NCBI RefSeq assembly: GCF_001512295.1
Contig: NZ_LNUP01000017.1
Span: forward strand, 45,196 to 109,195
DNA length: 64,000 bases
Origin: Pseudomonas sp. EpS/L25
Lineage (GTDB): Bacteria; Pseudomonadota; Gammaproteobacteria; Pseudomonadales; Pseudomonadaceae
Reading direction: 5' to 3'
Shown: piece by piece, positions 1 to 8,105 of the stretch
How positions within the stretch are numbered: the first letter of the stretch is position 1
Layout of the letters: every line of letters begins with the position of its first letter
Program-made: the position numbers and the translations under genes
The notes under the pieces: model-generated
Databases searched by the model: none
Seen by the model: only the letters and a program-made list of their open reading frames with translations
What the model was told of the DNA's origin: nothing

Positions 1-187
1 CACGGATCTTGAAGGAGAACACCGGCTGCAGGTCTTCGCGCTTGAGCAGCACCTGGCAGCCCAGCCGCTCGGACAGCGCCCGCGCCGGTTGCAGGGGCGT
101 TTCGATCGCCACGTCGTAGACGGGGGCTTCGAGGATCTTGCGGGCATAGCGCTGCAAGAGATCGGTGGCGGGTTCCTGGACGGTCAT
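1..187 (-). CDS. ilvA: Biosynthetic threonine dehydratase (5' part only)
   Basis: The first 62 codons are present; the rest lies beyond the left edge. The N-terminus carries the PLP-enzyme segment [16 protein letters not shown], in which the Lys of SFK is the residue that binds PLP in this family, preceded by the typical IlvA lead-in [10 protein letters not shown]. The enzyme deaminates threonine to 2-oxobutanoate, the first committed step of isoleucine synthesis. ATG start with an AGGAG ribosome site six bases upstream; that site lies inside a perfect hairpin stem (194-223). The leader upstream encodes an Ile/Thr-rich peptide and an attenuator. In P. aeruginosa ilvA1 is beside rpiA as I recall, so the xseB neighbour here is a rearrangement. 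Confidence 0.93.
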   Translation of the reverse strand, partial: MTVQEPATDLLQRYARKILEAPVYDVAIETPLQPARALSERLGCQVLLKREDLQPVFSFKIR

Positions 188-193
188 GGCGGG

Positions 194-223
194 CTCCTGG
201 GGTGTTTCGTCGGGGCCCAGGAG
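194..223 (-). promoter_or_regulatory. Hairpin sequestering the ilvA ribosome-binding site
   Basis: Bases 194-201 (CTCCTGGG on the plus strand) and 216-223 (CCCAGGAG) form a perfect 8-bp inverted repeat. In the ilvA transcript the 3' arm contains AGGAG, the Shine-Dalgarno sequence of ilvA, six bases before its ATG. Folding would block translation initiation. The structure is seen directly; the regulatory role is inferred. Confidence 0.6.
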
Positions 224-236
224 TCAGAACGTACAA

Positions 237-296
237 ACCCGCCTCTTGGGCGGGTCTGGTTGCGCAGCTAACGCTGTCCCGCCATCAGGTAATGGC
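237..296 (-). terminator. Candidate transcription attenuator of ilvA
   Basis: In transcript order: segment 1 (GCCAT, 296-292, inside the leader peptide), segment 2 (ATGGCGGG, 285-278, starting at its stop codon), segment 3 (ACCCGCC, 255-249) and segment 4 (GGCGGGT, 243-237). 1:2 gives a short pause hairpin, 2:3 (GGCGGG with CCCGCC) an antiterminator, and 3:4 a 7-bp GC-rich terminator stem followed by UUUGU. The layout matches classical amino-acid attenuators. The U tract is short, so termination strength is uncertain. Confidence 0.62.
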
Positions 297-335
297 GGTA
301 ATAATGCTGGGGCGTAGGCGGCTGCGCGTGTTCAT
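285..335 (-). CDS. Putative ilvA leader peptide (16 aa, Ile/Thr-rich end)
   Basis: ATG to TGA, encoding [16 protein letters not shown]. Five of the last six residues are isoleucine or threonine (ATT ATT ACC GCC ATT ACC), the end product and the substrate of the pathway begun by ilvA. The stop codon falls within the pause-hairpin region, as expected when ribosome stalling at Ile codons selects the antiterminator. A candidate promoter at 343-372 would place the transcript start almost on the ATG, so translation may be leaderless or another promoter may be used. No homologous leader peptide is known to me. Confidence 0.6.
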   Translation of the reverse strand: MNTRSRLRPSIITAIT

Positions 336-342
336 GAGCGCT

Positions 343-372
343 ACCCTAGGGCTTGGCCCGGCACGGCGTCAA
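343..372 (-). promoter_or_regulatory. Candidate sigma-70 promoter for the ilvA leader
   Basis: Minus strand: TTGACG (372-367), an 18-base spacer, TAGGGT (348-343). The -35 matches 5 of 6 consensus bases and the -10 matches 3 of 6. The predicted start is around 336, next to the leader ATG at 335. No equally good plus-strand promoter for xseB was found in the same gap. Confidence 0.4.
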
Positions 373-450
373 GCGGCGCCGATGGCTGTGGCACAATGGC
401 CAACCTGTTGCCCACTTCCCGCGACCCGATCGCCTCTGCCGAGAATCCCG

Positions 451-693
451 ATGGCCCGCAAGAAAGCTCCCGACTTCGAACAATCCCTGGCCGAACTGCA
501 GATCCTGGTGGAGCGCCTGGAAAGCGGCGAGCTGTCCCTGGAAGACTCCCTCGGCGCCTTCGAACAGGGCATCCGCCTGACCCGCGAATGCCAGGGCGCC
601 CTGGCCCAGGCCGAGCAGAAGGTGCAGATCCTGCTGGAGAAGGACGGCGAACTCAGCGCCGCCCCCTTCGCCCCCACCGAGGACGAGGCATGA
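451..693 (+). CDS. xseB: Exodeoxyribonuclease VII small subunit
   Basis: An 80-residue acidic helical protein of normal XseB length. The diagnostic core is visible: [20 protein letters not shown], then [12 protein letters not shown] and the coiled-coil segment [11 protein letters not shown]. XseB binds the large nuclease subunit XseA, which degrades single-stranded DNA. The stop overlaps the ispA start by four bases (ATGA), so the two genes are translationally coupled, an arrangement common in gammaproteobacteria although the products are unrelated. The ATG at 451 is the first in-frame start consistent with the family; an open frame runs further upstream without similarity. Confidence 0.96.
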   Translation: MARKKAPDFEQSLAELQILVERLESGELSLEDSLGAFEQGIRLTRECQGALAQAEQKVQILLEKDGELSAAPFAPTEDEA

Positions 694-1568
694 TCGAGGC
701 CTACCAGCAACGCTGCCAGGCCCGCGTCGACAGCGCCCTCGCACCTCTCTTCGCAGCGCCGCGTCCGGAACTCGGTCGGCTTTACGAAGCCATGGCCTAC
801 AGCGTCATGGGCGGCGGCAAGCGGGTGCGACCGCTGCTGGTCTACGCCGCTTGCGAGGCGCTGGGCGGCGATCCGGCACGCGCCGATCAGGCGGCCTGCG
901 CCGTGGAGCTGATCCACGCCTATTCCCTGGTGCATGACGACCTGCCGGCCATGGACGACGACGACCTGCGCCGCGGTCGGCCCACCACCCACAAGGCCTA
1001 TGACGAGGCCTGCGCCATCCTTGCCGGCGACGGCCTGCAGACCCTCGCCTTCGAGACCCTGCTGGCGGCGCCCCAGGACGCCACGGTGCGGCTGGAGATG
1101 GTCGCGGTACTGGCCTGCGCCAGCGGCCCGGCGGGCATGGTCGGCGGCCAGGCCATCGACCTGGAGTCGGTGGGCCGGCGCATCGACCAGCCGGCACTGG
1201 AGACCATGCACCTGCACAAGACCGGCGCCCTGATCGCCGCCAGCGTGCAGCTCGGCGCCCTCGCCAGTGGCGCCGCCACCGCGGCCGATCGTGAGGCCCT
1301 GGCCCGCTACGCCCAGGCCATCGGCCTGGCCTTCCAGGTCTGGGACGACGTGCTCGACATCGAGAGCGACACTCAGACCCTGGGCAAGCGCCAGGGCGCC
1401 GATCTCGCCCGCGACAAACCGACCTACCCGGCGCTGCTCGGCCTGGACGCGGCCAAGGCCTATGCCCTGGAGCTGTGCGACATGGCGCTGACCGCCATCG
1501 CGCACCTGGGCGAACGCGCCGAACCCCTGCGTGCCCTGGCCCGCTACATTGTCGGGCGGCGCAGCTGA
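690..1568 (+). CDS. ispA: Farnesyl diphosphate synthase (geranyltranstransferase)
   Basis: 292 residues, the usual IspA size. Condenses isopentenyl diphosphate with dimethylallyl and then geranyl diphosphate to make farnesyl diphosphate for ubiquinone and undecaprenyl carrier synthesis. Both aspartate-rich, magnesium-binding motifs are intact: [14 protein letters not shown] near residue 82 and [10 protein letters not shown] near residue 218. GGGKRVRP near the N-terminus is the allylic-substrate region. Start ATGATC overlaps the xseB stop. It lies upstream of dxs, which opens the MEP pathway supplying its substrates, with a 150-base gap containing a possible second promoter. Confidence 0.97.
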   Translation: MIEAYQQRCQARVDSALAPLFAAPRPELGRLYEAMAYSVMGGGKRVRPLLVYAACEALGGDPARADQAACAVELIHAYSLVHDDLPAMDDDDLRRGRPTTHKAYDEACAILAGDGLQTLAFETLLAAPQDATVRLEMVAVLACASGPAGMVGGQAIDLESVGRRIDQPALETMHLHKTGALIAASVQLGALASGAATAADREALARYAQAIGLAFQVWDDVLDIESDTQTLGKRQGADLARDKPTYPALLGLDAAKAYALELCDMALTAIAHLGERAEPLRALARYIVGRRS

Positions 1569-1657
1569 GCCGCTGCTCGCGGAAATCTTCGTGACCCGGG
1601 CCGCATTTGCCACCGGGTCCGTTGTCACAGGGGCATAACAAGACGCCCTGCCCGCTG

Positions 1658-1687
1658 TTGGGATGCCACGCGGGCATCGGGTAAACT
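1658..1687 (+). promoter_or_regulatory. Candidate promoter for dxs
   Basis: TTGGGA (1658-1663), an 18-base spacer and TAAACT (1682-1687) lie in the ispA-dxs gap and would start transcription near 1694, about 25 bases before dxs. The rest of the gap contains a GATGCC/GGCATC inverted repeat inside this spacer and nothing else I recognise. Moderate consensus match only. Confidence 0.35.
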
Positions 1688-1718
1688 GCCGAATTCTCTG
1701 CGCAAAGTGATCAGCCAG

Positions 1719-3668
1719 ATGCCCAAGACGTTTCACGAGATTCCCCGCCAGCGTCCCGCGACGCCCCTGCTCGACCGCATCGACTCGCCGGTCCAGCTGC
1801 GCCAGCTCGGTGACGCCGAGCTGGAAGCCGTCGCCGACGAACTGCGCGCCTTTCTCCTGTGGACCGTGGGTCAGACCGGCGGTCACTTCGGCGCCGGCCT
1901 GGGCGTCATCGAACTGACCGTGGCCCTGCATTACGTCTTCGACACCCCGGAAGACCGGCTGGTGTGGGACGTCGGCCACCAGGCCTATCCGCACAAGATC
2001 CTCACCGGCCGTCGCGAAGGCATGGCCAGCCTGCGCCAGAAGGACGGCCTGGCCGCCTTCCCGCGCCGTAGCGAGAGTGAGTACGACACCTTTGGCGTCG
2101 GCCATTCCAGCACCTCCATCGGCGCGGCTCTGGGCATGGCCATCGCCGCCCAGCTGCAGGGCATCGAGCGCAAGTCGGTGGCGGTGATCGGCGATGGCGC
2201 CCTGACCGCGGGCATGGCCTTCGAGGCGCTCAACCACGCCTCGGACACCGGCGCCAACATGCTGGTGGTGCTCAACGACAACGACATGTCCATCTCGCGC
2301 AACGTCGGCGGCCTGTCCAACTACCTGGCGCGGCTGCTCTCCAGCCGCACCTACCAGCACCTGCGCGAGAACGGCAAGAAGGCCCTCTCCAAGCTGCCCG
2401 GCGCCTGGGAGATCGCCCGCCGCACCGAAGAAGCGGCCAAAGGAATGCTGGTCCCCGGCACCCTGTTCGAGGAGCTGGGCTGGAACTACATAGGCCCCAT
2501 CGACGGCCACGACCTGCCGACCCTGGTCACCACCCTGCGCAATCTGCGCGATGCCAAGGGCCCGCAGTTCCTCCACGTCGTCACCCGCAAGGGCAAGGGC
2601 CTGTCCATCGCCGAGGCCGACCCCATCGGCTACCACGCCATCACCAAGCTGGAACCGCTGGACGCCAAGCCCAAGCGCCCAGGCGCGCCCAAGTACTCCA
2701 ACATCTTCGGTGACTGGCTGTGCGACATGGCCGCCGCCGATGCCAAGCTGGTGGGCATCACCCCGGCGATGAAGGAAGGCTCCGACCTGATCCGCTTCGC
2801 CGAGCGCTTCCCCGAGCGCTACTTCGACGTGGCCATCGCCGAGCAGCACGCGGTGACCCTGGCCGCCGGCCTGGCCTGCGACGGCATGAAGCCGGTGGTG
2901 GCCATCTATTCCACCTTCCTGCAACGCGCCTACGATCAGCTGATCCACGACGTGGCGGTGCAGAACCTGGACGTGCTCTTCGCCATCGACCGCGCCGGTC
3001 TGGTGGGCGAAGACGGCCCGACCCACGCCGGCAGCTTCGACCTGGCCTACCTGCGCTGCATCCCCGGCATGGTGATCATGGCGCCCAGCGACGAAAACGA
3101 GCTGCGCCGCCTGCTGACCACCGGCTATCGTCACCAGGGCCCCGCCGCGGTGCGCTATCCACGCGGCAGCGGCCCCAACGCCGCCCTGGATCCGGGCCTG
3201 GAGCCCCTGCCCATCGGTAAAGGCGTGGTACGGCGCCAGAGCAGCCTGAAGAATGGCCCCAAGGTCGGCTTCCTGGTCTTCGGCGTGCAACTGGCCGAAG
3301 CCCTGCAGGTCGCCGAGCGCCTGGACGCCAGCGTGGCCGACATGAGATTCGTCAAGCCGCTGGACGAGGCCCTGATCCGCCAGTTCGCCGCCGACCACGA
3401 CCTGCTGGTCACCGTCGAGGAGAACAGCGTCATGGGCGGCGCCGGCAGCGCGGTCAACGAATTCCTGCAGGCCAATGCCCTGGTCCTGCCGGTGCTCAAT
3501 CTCGGCTTGCCGGACAGCTACATCGAACACGCCAAACCGGCCGAGATGCTGGCCGAGTGCGGTCTGGACACTGCCGGCATCGAGCGTGCGGTACGCGAGC
3601 GGATGGCGCTGCTGGACGCCACGCCAACCTCCGAGGCACCCCGCCTGGCCCGCGGCGCCTCGGCCTGA
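1719..3668 (+). CDS. dxs: 1-deoxy-D-xylulose-5-phosphate synthase
   Basis: 649 residues. Condenses pyruvate and glyceraldehyde 3-phosphate using thiamine diphosphate, the entry step of the MEP isoprenoid pathway. Visible motifs: [36 protein letters not shown], the TPP/Mg motif GDGALTAGM...NDNDMSIS around residues 158-190, and [13 protein letters not shown] around residue 374, which holds the catalytic glutamate. The start is placed at [19 protein letters not shown], which matches the Pseudomonas N-terminus as I remember it; an in-frame GTG four codons upstream (1707) is possible, and neither has a strong ribosome site. The last ~15 residues (Ala/Pro/Arg) look like a variable tail. Confidence 0.97.
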   Translation: MPKTFHEIPRQRPATPLLDRIDSPVQLRQLGDAELEAVADELRAFLLWTVGQTGGHFGAGLGVIELTVALHYVFDTPEDRLVWDVGHQAYPHKILTGRREGMASLRQKDGLAAFPRRSESEYDTFGVGHSSTSIGAALGMAIAAQLQGIERKSVAVIGDGALTAGMAFEALNHASDTGANMLVVLNDNDMSISRNVGGLSNYLARLLSSRTYQHLRENGKKALSKLPGAWEIARRTEEAAKGMLVPGTLFEELGWNYIGPIDGHDLPTLVTTLRNLRDAKGPQFLHVVTRKGKGLSIAEADPIGYHAITKLEPLDAKPKRPGAPKYSNIFGDWLCDMAAADAKLVGITPAMKEGSDLIRFAERFPERYFDVAIAEQHAVTLAAGLACDGMKPVVAIYSTFLQRAYDQLIHDVAVQNLDVLFAIDRAGLVGEDGPTHAGSFDLAYLRCIPGMVIMAPSDENELRRLLTTGYRHQGPAAVRYPRGSGPNAALDPGLEPLPIGKGVVRRQSSLKNGPKVGFLVFGVQLAEALQVAERLDASVADMRFVKPLDEALIRQFAADHDLLVTVEENSVMGGAGSAVNEFLQANALVLPVLNLGLPDSYIEHAKPAEMLAECGLDTAGIERAVRERMALLDATPTSEAPRLARGASA

Positions 3669-3733
3669 GCCAGGCGACCACGCCGCTGGTCCCGCCATCT
3701 CGCCGCCTCGTCCAACCCCCTCTAGCTCGGGGT

Positions 3734-3760
3734 TCAAGCCTCGCTCATGCTAGCCGATAA
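3734..3760 (+). promoter_or_regulatory. Sigma-28 (FliA) flagellar-class promoter
   Basis: TCAAG at 3734 and GCCGATAA at 3753-3760 are separated by 15 bases from TCAA. GCCGATAA is the exact sigma-28 -10 consensus and TCAAG fits the -35 seen in Pseudomonas FliA promoters. The expected start near 3767 leaves a short leader with AAGGA before the chemoreceptor ATG at 3796. The -10 also forms the left arm of an 8-bp perfect inverted repeat (3752-3759 / 3772-3779). Confidence 0.75.
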
Positions 3761-3795
3761 GGCGTTATCCCTATCGGCTGCAAGGACTTGGCTTC

Positions 3796-5952
3796 ATGAG
3801 CGACATGGAATTGAGCGGCCAAGAGCGCCGCTGGCTGCCCTGGCTGGGCCGCAATGGCAAGTTCGCCCGCGGTTGGGCCTGTCTGCGTAACGGGGGTCGC
3901 CAGGCACGCCTGGGAAAGACCTTCACCGGCCTGGCCAATACCCGGCGAGACCTGCTGCTGTCCTGGACGCAAAGGCACTGGCAGCAGTTGCAACGTGTCG
4001 CCGCCGTGCTCGAAGCCGATTGGCCGAATCTCGATTCGCGTAGCCTGGACGAATCCCTGGCGCATCTCTCCAGTGCCTCGGAGCTCTTCGTGGTCGATGC
4101 CCAGGGCCTGATCCTCGCCTCCACCGCACGCCAGCGCCAGGGTAGCCGGCACGACGGCCAGGCACTCGCCCGCGGCCTGCAGGGGCCCTTCCTGCAAGGC
4201 CCCTACCGCGATCCGGTCACCCAGGCCCTGGGGCCGACCACCTCGGCCTTCCATGATGCCGTCACCCTCATGTTCCACCAGCCACTGCGCCAGGCGGGCC
4301 GGCCGCTGGGCTGCCTCTGCCTGCGCCTGCCCAACGACGTGCTCAGCGATCTCATCCAGCGTGAGGCGGGCCACGTCTTCCCGGACTCCGGCGACAACTA
4401 TCTGTTCATGATCAAGGCCGTCGCCGATCCCAGCATCGCCGCGGGAACGGCACTGTCGCGCTCGCGCTTCGAAGACGCCACCTTCACCGCCGGTGACAAC
4501 CTCAAGCAGGGGGTGGCGACGCCCTTCGGCACGGTCCGGGTGCGCGAACACACCGAATTCGAACTGAAATTCACCGCGCCGGCGACCAAGGAGCTGCATC
4601 CCGGGGTACGCGAGACCATCCGCAAGGGCCGCAACCTCTTCGTCGCCTATCCCGGCTACTCCGACTACCGCCACGTCCCGGTGATAGGGGCCGGCCTCAC
4701 CCTGCAACTACCGGGTTCGCCGGACACCTGGGGCCTGCTGTGCGAGGCCGATCTGGAAGAGGCCTATCGCGGCGGCAGCCTGACCCAGCACCTGCTGCTC
4801 GGCGCCCTGCTGCTGGCGGGCGGTGCCTGGGGCCTGCAGGCCGCCCTGAGCCTCTGGCAACCGGCCTGGCAGGGCGCCTTCGCCCTGGGTAGTGCAGGCC
4901 TCGCCGCCCTGCTCTACGGCACCCTGGTGGTGGCGCCCTGCACCCGCCGCCTGCGCAGGATCTGCGACTTCTTCCTGGACATCGCCGAATGCGGCGGCAG
5001 TCTCGAACAACGGCTGGATCGGCAAGGCTTCCGCGCTGACGAAGCCGGCGAACTGGCGACCTGGATCAACAGCTTCGTCGACCGACTGGACAATTCGCTG
5101 CAGACCGTCAAGCACGTCACCCAGACCCTCGGCAAGGACGCCGAAGGCCTCCAACGCGGTGCCCAGCACGCCAGCCAGGAGGCCGAGCAACAGCGCCAGG
5201 CGGCGGAGGCCAATGCCCAGGCCATGCAGCTCATGCTGCAGGGCAGTCAGGAAATGGCCGCCCACGTTCGCGACAGCAGCGGCCTGTCACAGCGTGCGCG
5301 CTGTGGCAGCGACAACGGCAATCTGCTGGTGAGCCAGGTGGCCCGTGACCTGGAGACCCTCGACGGCACCATAGGCACGTCCGCCGGGACCATCAGCGCG
5401 CTGAACGAGCAGACCCATGCCGTACGGCATGTCACCGATACCATTCGTGGCATCGCCGAGCAGACCAACCTGCTGGCGCTCAACGCCGCCATCGAGGCGG
5501 CCCGCGCCGGTGACCAGGGGCGAGGCTTCGCCGTGGTGGCCGACGAGGTGCGCCGCCTCGCCAATCACTCGGCGGACTCGACTCGGGAGATCGCCAGCAT
5601 TCTCGACCAGATCCGCGCCCTGTCGGAACAGGCGGTGGCCGCCATGCAGCGCTGCAAGGAAGACGCCCAGACCTCGCGCACCCGCTCGGACCAGGCCCAG
5701 GAAGCGCTCGGCGCCATCGACCGCGATGTCGGCCTGCTGCAGGAGCACCTGACCCAGATCAGCCATACCCTGGACAGCCTGGATGCCAGCGGCAGCCAGT
5801 TGCAGGTACGGACCGAAGCCAGTCTGGACCAGGCCCGGCGCAGCGCCGACCTGGCCCAGGCCACCCTCGGCGCCAGCCGCAACGTGGATCAGCAGGTACT
5901 GGAATTGCAAGAAGCCGCGCAGCGCCTGGAGCCGGCGCGCACGACCGGTTGA
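3796..5952 (+). CDS. Methyl-accepting chemotaxis protein with N-terminal non-secreted sensor region
   Basis: 718 residues. Order: a ~325-residue N-terminal region resembling a Cache-type sensor ([29 protein letters not shown]), two closely spaced hydrophobic segments at about 329-352 and 360-382, a HAMP-like linker to about 435, and a signalling domain. The kinase-control tip [18 protein letters not shown] followed by [15 protein letters not shown] is near residues 552-589. No signal peptide or N-terminal membrane helix is visible, so the sensor probably faces the cytoplasm unless the true start is different. Ligand unknown. A sigma-28 promoter upstream ties it to flagellar expression. It converges on ribA with no gap between the stop codons. 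Confidence 0.92.
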   Translation: MSDMELSGQERRWLPWLGRNGKFARGWACLRNGGRQARLGKTFTGLANTRRDLLLSWTQRHWQQLQRVAAVLEADWPNLDSRSLDESLAHLSSASELFVVDAQGLILASTARQRQGSRHDGQALARGLQGPFLQGPYRDPVTQALGPTTSAFHDAVTLMFHQPLRQAGRPLGCLCLRLPNDVLSDLIQREAGHVFPDSGDNYLFMIKAVADPSIAAGTALSRSRFEDATFTAGDNLKQGVATPFGTVRVREHTEFELKFTAPATKELHPGVRETIRKGRNLFVAYPGYSDYRHVPVIGAGLTLQLPGSPDTWGLLCEADLEEAYRGGSLTQHLLLGALLLAGGAWGLQAALSLWQPAWQGAFALGSAGLAALLYGTLVVAPCTRRLRRICDFFLDIAECGGSLEQRLDRQGFRADEAGELATWINSFVDRLDNSLQTVKHVTQTLGKDAEGLQRGAQHASQEAEQQRQAAEANAQAMQLMLQGSQEMAAHVRDSSGLSQRARCGSDNGNLLVSQVARDLETLDGTIGTSAGTISALNEQTHAVRHVTDTIRGIAEQTNLLALNAAIEAARAGDQGRGFAVVADEVRRLANHSADSTREIASILDQIRALSEQAVAAMQRCKEDAQTSRTRSDQAQEALGAIDRDVGLLQEHLTQISHTLDSLDASGSQLQVRTEASLDQARRSADLAQATLGASRNVDQQVLELQEAAQRLEPARTTG

Positions 5953-6573
5953 TCAGGACTCGGCGGTCTCTTCGTTCTGATGCAGATTGCCGAGCATATG
6001 GCCGAGCTTGCCGGCCTTGGTCAGTAGATAACGCCGGTTGTGCGGATTGAGACCTTCCTGCAGCGGTACTCGCTCCGCCACCGGAATGCCCAGGGCCTCC
6101 AGCGCCTTGACCTTGCGCGGATTGTTGGTCATCAGCCGCAGCGAATTGATGCCGAGGTGCTCGAGCATCGGCTGGCACAGGGCGTAGGTGCGCTGATCGG
6201 CGCCGAAGCCCAGGCGTTCGTTGGCCTCCACCGTATCGGCCCCGGCGTCCTGCAGCTCGTAGGCGCGGATCTTGTTGAGCAGGCCGATGCCCCGCCCTTC
6301 CTGGCGCAGGTAGAGCAGCACCCCACGTCCGGCTTCGGCGATGGCGCGCAACGCCGCCTCCAGCTGGAAGCCGCAATCGCATCTCAGGCTGAACAGGGCG
6401 TCGCCGGTCAGGCATTCGGAATGCAGGCGGCCCAGCACCGGCTCGCCATCGGCCACGTCACCGAAGGTCAGGGCGACATGTTCCTTGCCATCGGTCTCGT
6501 CGAGGAAACCGTGCATGGTGAACAGGCCGAAGGGGGTGGGCAGTTGGGAGGCGGCGACAAAGACGACGGACAC
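5953..6573 (-). CDS. ribA: GTP cyclohydrolase II
   Basis: 206 residues. Opens GTP to 2,5-diamino-6-ribosylamino-pyrimidinone 5'-phosphate, the first step of riboflavin synthesis. The zinc ligands are present as C54 and C65/C67 in [17 protein letters not shown], followed by [15 protein letters not shown] and [10 protein letters not shown], the GTP and catalytic motifs. GTG start at 6573 with AGGAG nine bases upstream; it gives the standard N-terminus MSVVFVAAS. This stand-alone enzyme matters because the RibA-like half of ribBA in the main cluster lacks the zinc cysteines. Monocistronic by layout. Confidence 0.97.
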   Translation of the reverse strand: MSVVFVAASQLPTPFGLFTMHGFLDETDGKEHVALTFGDVADGEPVLGRLHSECLTGDALFSLRCDCGFQLEAALRAIAEAGRGVLLYLRQEGRGIGLLNKIRAYELQDAGADTVEANERLGFGADQRTYALCQPMLEHLGINSLRLMTNNPRKVKALEALGIPVAERVPLQEGLNPHNRRYLLTKAGKLGHMLGNLHQNEETAES

Positions 6574-6671
6574 CTGCGGGCTCCTGGCGGGGAAAGACGT
6601 ACATTGTAACCTTTTCCCCCGGCCCGGCGTCATCGCCTGGGGTTATGACGATGACACGTCGCGATCTATCA

Positions 6672-6914
6672 GAGCCTGTTCAAAACCTCGCGAGCTAGAG
6701 CCAAGCAAGGCGCAACGACCAACGGGAGTAACAGCCAACGGCTGGCCCGTAGGGTGAGCGCCAGCGAATCAAATGGCTGAGGAAGCGGATCGGACCCGCG
6801 CTCGGGTTTACGAGTGGTAAATGAGCATTGCGACGGGGCCGCCTAGGCCGGGCTGGCGACCCAGGCCCTTTTCAACGCAGCTTGGCCGACGCGCAGCAGA
6901 TTTTGAACAGGCTC
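6672..6914. mobile_element. MITE-like repeat, copy 1 (243 bp, perfect terminal inverted repeats)
   Basis: Ends are a perfect 14-bp inverted repeat, GAGCCTGTTCAAAA (6672-6685) and its complement (6901-6914), flanked by a 3-bp direct repeat TCA (6669-6671 and 6915-6917). The TNA-type 3-bp duplication and the GAGCCTGTTCAAAA end resemble IS5-family (IS1031-like) elements as I recall them. No transposase is inside. The interior matches the element at 20505-20706 in inverted orientation, including GTTTACGAGTGGTAAATGAG. The right TCA is, on the minus strand, the TGA stop codon of the adjacent protease gene. Confidence 0.75.
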
Positions 6915-7547
6915 TCAGCGCGCCTGGACATAGAAGATACCCTGGGCCTCGCGCCAGCCGACCCGATTGAGGAAGCTCATGCCCAGCAGGCCCTGGCTGG
7001 GATAGTCGCCCTCCAGCACCATGGCTTCCACGCCCAGTACCTCGATATCGCCCAGGCGGACCTGGTTGAGGGTGGTGCGCCAGGCGCGGGCATGACCACT
7101 GGCGGTCTCCACCCAGCCCGGGGTGCCGTCACGGTACTTGATGCCCAGTTGGTCGGCCTGGGCAGCGCTAAGGGCGACGCTGGTGGCACCGGTATCCACC
7201 AGCAGGGCCAGCGAGCGACCATTGATGCTGGCATTGACCTGGTAATGACCGTTGTTGCTGCGCGGCACGCTGAATTCGCGGCGCTGGGGCGCGCTATAGC
7301 CGTCGCTGTATTCGCGGTCGAGGGTAAAGGTCTGGGTCCGGCCGTCGATGCGCAGCACCGCCTGCTGGGAATCCGCGCTGACCACCTCGACGTCGTCGAG
7401 ACGTTGTCCGACCTTGAGCAGCTTGCGCTGGCCATTGACGTTGACCACCGCCGCGCCATTGAACAACCCCACGACCCTCACCTGGGGCTGCGCCCAGGCG
7501 AACGTACTGACGGCCAGCATGAGGCCGCAGGTACCGAGTCTTTTCAC
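6915..7547 (-). CDS. Secreted retropepsin-like aspartic protease (clan AA, TIGR02281-type)
   Basis: 210 residues. Signal peptide VKRLGTCGLMLAVSTFAWA-Q, a ~70-residue N-terminal region, then a single retropepsin-like domain with the active-site motif LLVDTGATSVALS (Asp near 118) and a second structural motif LLGMSFLNRVGW near the C-terminus. Proteins of this type are predicted periplasmic proteases working as dimers; substrate unknown. GTG start at 7547 has AAGGAG upstream; longer in-frame starts inside pgpA are rejected. The stop codon TGA (6917-6915) coincides with the target-site duplication of the repeat next door. Probably the last gene of the ribE-to-pgpA transcript (26-base gap). Confidence 0.88.
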   Translation of the reverse strand: MKRLGTCGLMLAVSTFAWAQPQVRVVGLFNGAAVVNVNGQRKLLKVGQRLDDVEVVSADSQQAVLRIDGRTQTFTLDREYSDGYSAPQRREFSVPRSNNGHYQVNASINGRSLALLVDTGATSVALSAAQADQLGIKYRDGTPGWVETASGHARAWRTTLNQVRLGDIEVLGVEAMVLEGDYPSQGLLGMSFLNRVGWREAQGIFYVQAR

Positions 7548-7573
7548 GCCCTGCTCCTTGGGCCCGTGTCCCG

Positions 7574-8083
7574 TCAGCCGACGAGATGACCCCAACCGAG
7601 ATGTAGTCCCTGAACCACCAGCCAGGCGAGGATGCCGGCCAGCACATCGTCGACCATGATGCCGACACCGCCGCGGACATTGACATCCAGCCAGCGGATT
7701 GGCCAGGGCTTGCAGATGTCTAGTACGCGGAAGGCGACGAAACCCACCAGCAGCCAGATCAACCCCGGTGGCGCCAGCCAGAAGGTGATCCAGATGCCGA
7801 CCATCTCGTCCCAGACGATGCCCTCGTGGTCGTGCACACCCAGTTCGCGGGCGACCTTGCCGCATAGCCAGCAGCCGAACAGGGTGAGAGCCACCAGCAA
7901 CAGCGGATAGCTCCAGCCGGTGAGCAGGTGCCACAGCGGTACGAAGGGCAAGGCGATCAGCGAACCCCAGGTACCGGGCGCCCTGGGCAGGGTACCGGAG
8001 CCGAGGCCGAAGGCCAGGAAGTGCCAGGGATCGCGCCAGACCGACAAGGGGGCCGGCTGGGCGGGGGCTTGGTGTTCGCTCAA
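7574..8083 (-). CDS. pgpA: Phosphatidylglycerophosphatase A
   Basis: 169 residues with four hydrophobic segments. Dephosphorylates phosphatidylglycerophosphate to phosphatidylglycerol in the inner membrane. Family motifs: FGLGSGTLPRAPGTWGS near the N-terminus, HDHEGIVWDEMVGIW in the middle (acidic metal-binding patch), and DICKPWPIRWLD then GGVGIMVDDVLAG near the end. TTG start at 8083 with GGAG upstream; no ATG lies nearby. It follows thiL after a 22-base gap, the conserved ribH-nusB-thiL-pgpA order of gammaproteobacteria. Confidence 0.95.
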   Translation of the reverse strand: MSEHQAPAQPAPLSVWRDPWHFLAFGLGSGTLPRAPGTWGSLIALPFVPLWHLLTGWSYPLLLVALTLFGCWLCGKVARELGVHDHEGIVWDEMVGIWITFWLAPPGLIWLLVGFVAFRVLDICKPWPIRWLDVNVRGGVGIMVDDVLAGILAWLVVQGLHLGWGHLVG

Positions 8084-8105
8084 GGAAGGACTCCGCGCCA
8101 GGGCG

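Noticed and set aside
391..402. TGGCAC as a sigma-54 promoter for xseB
   Set aside because: The -12 element TTGC is missing at the required distance.
202..450. N-terminal extension of xseB and other frames over the ilvA leader
   Set aside because: Upstream residues have no XseB similarity and overlap the regulatory leader on the other strand.
369..3737. Very long open frame (1122 codons) on the minus strand opposite ispA and dxs
   Set aside because: It mirrors the codon bias of two certain genes on the other strand, has low-complexity Gly/Ala/Arg/Gln composition and no family motif.
3772..3779. TATCGGCT repeat before the chemoreceptor as a terminator of dxs
   Set aside because: No T run follows it and it overlaps the sigma-28 -10; promoter use explains it better.
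6672..6914. Short frames inside the repeat element as a transposase remnant
   Set aside because: Frames are short, differ between the two copies and show no DDE or helix-turn-helix motif.
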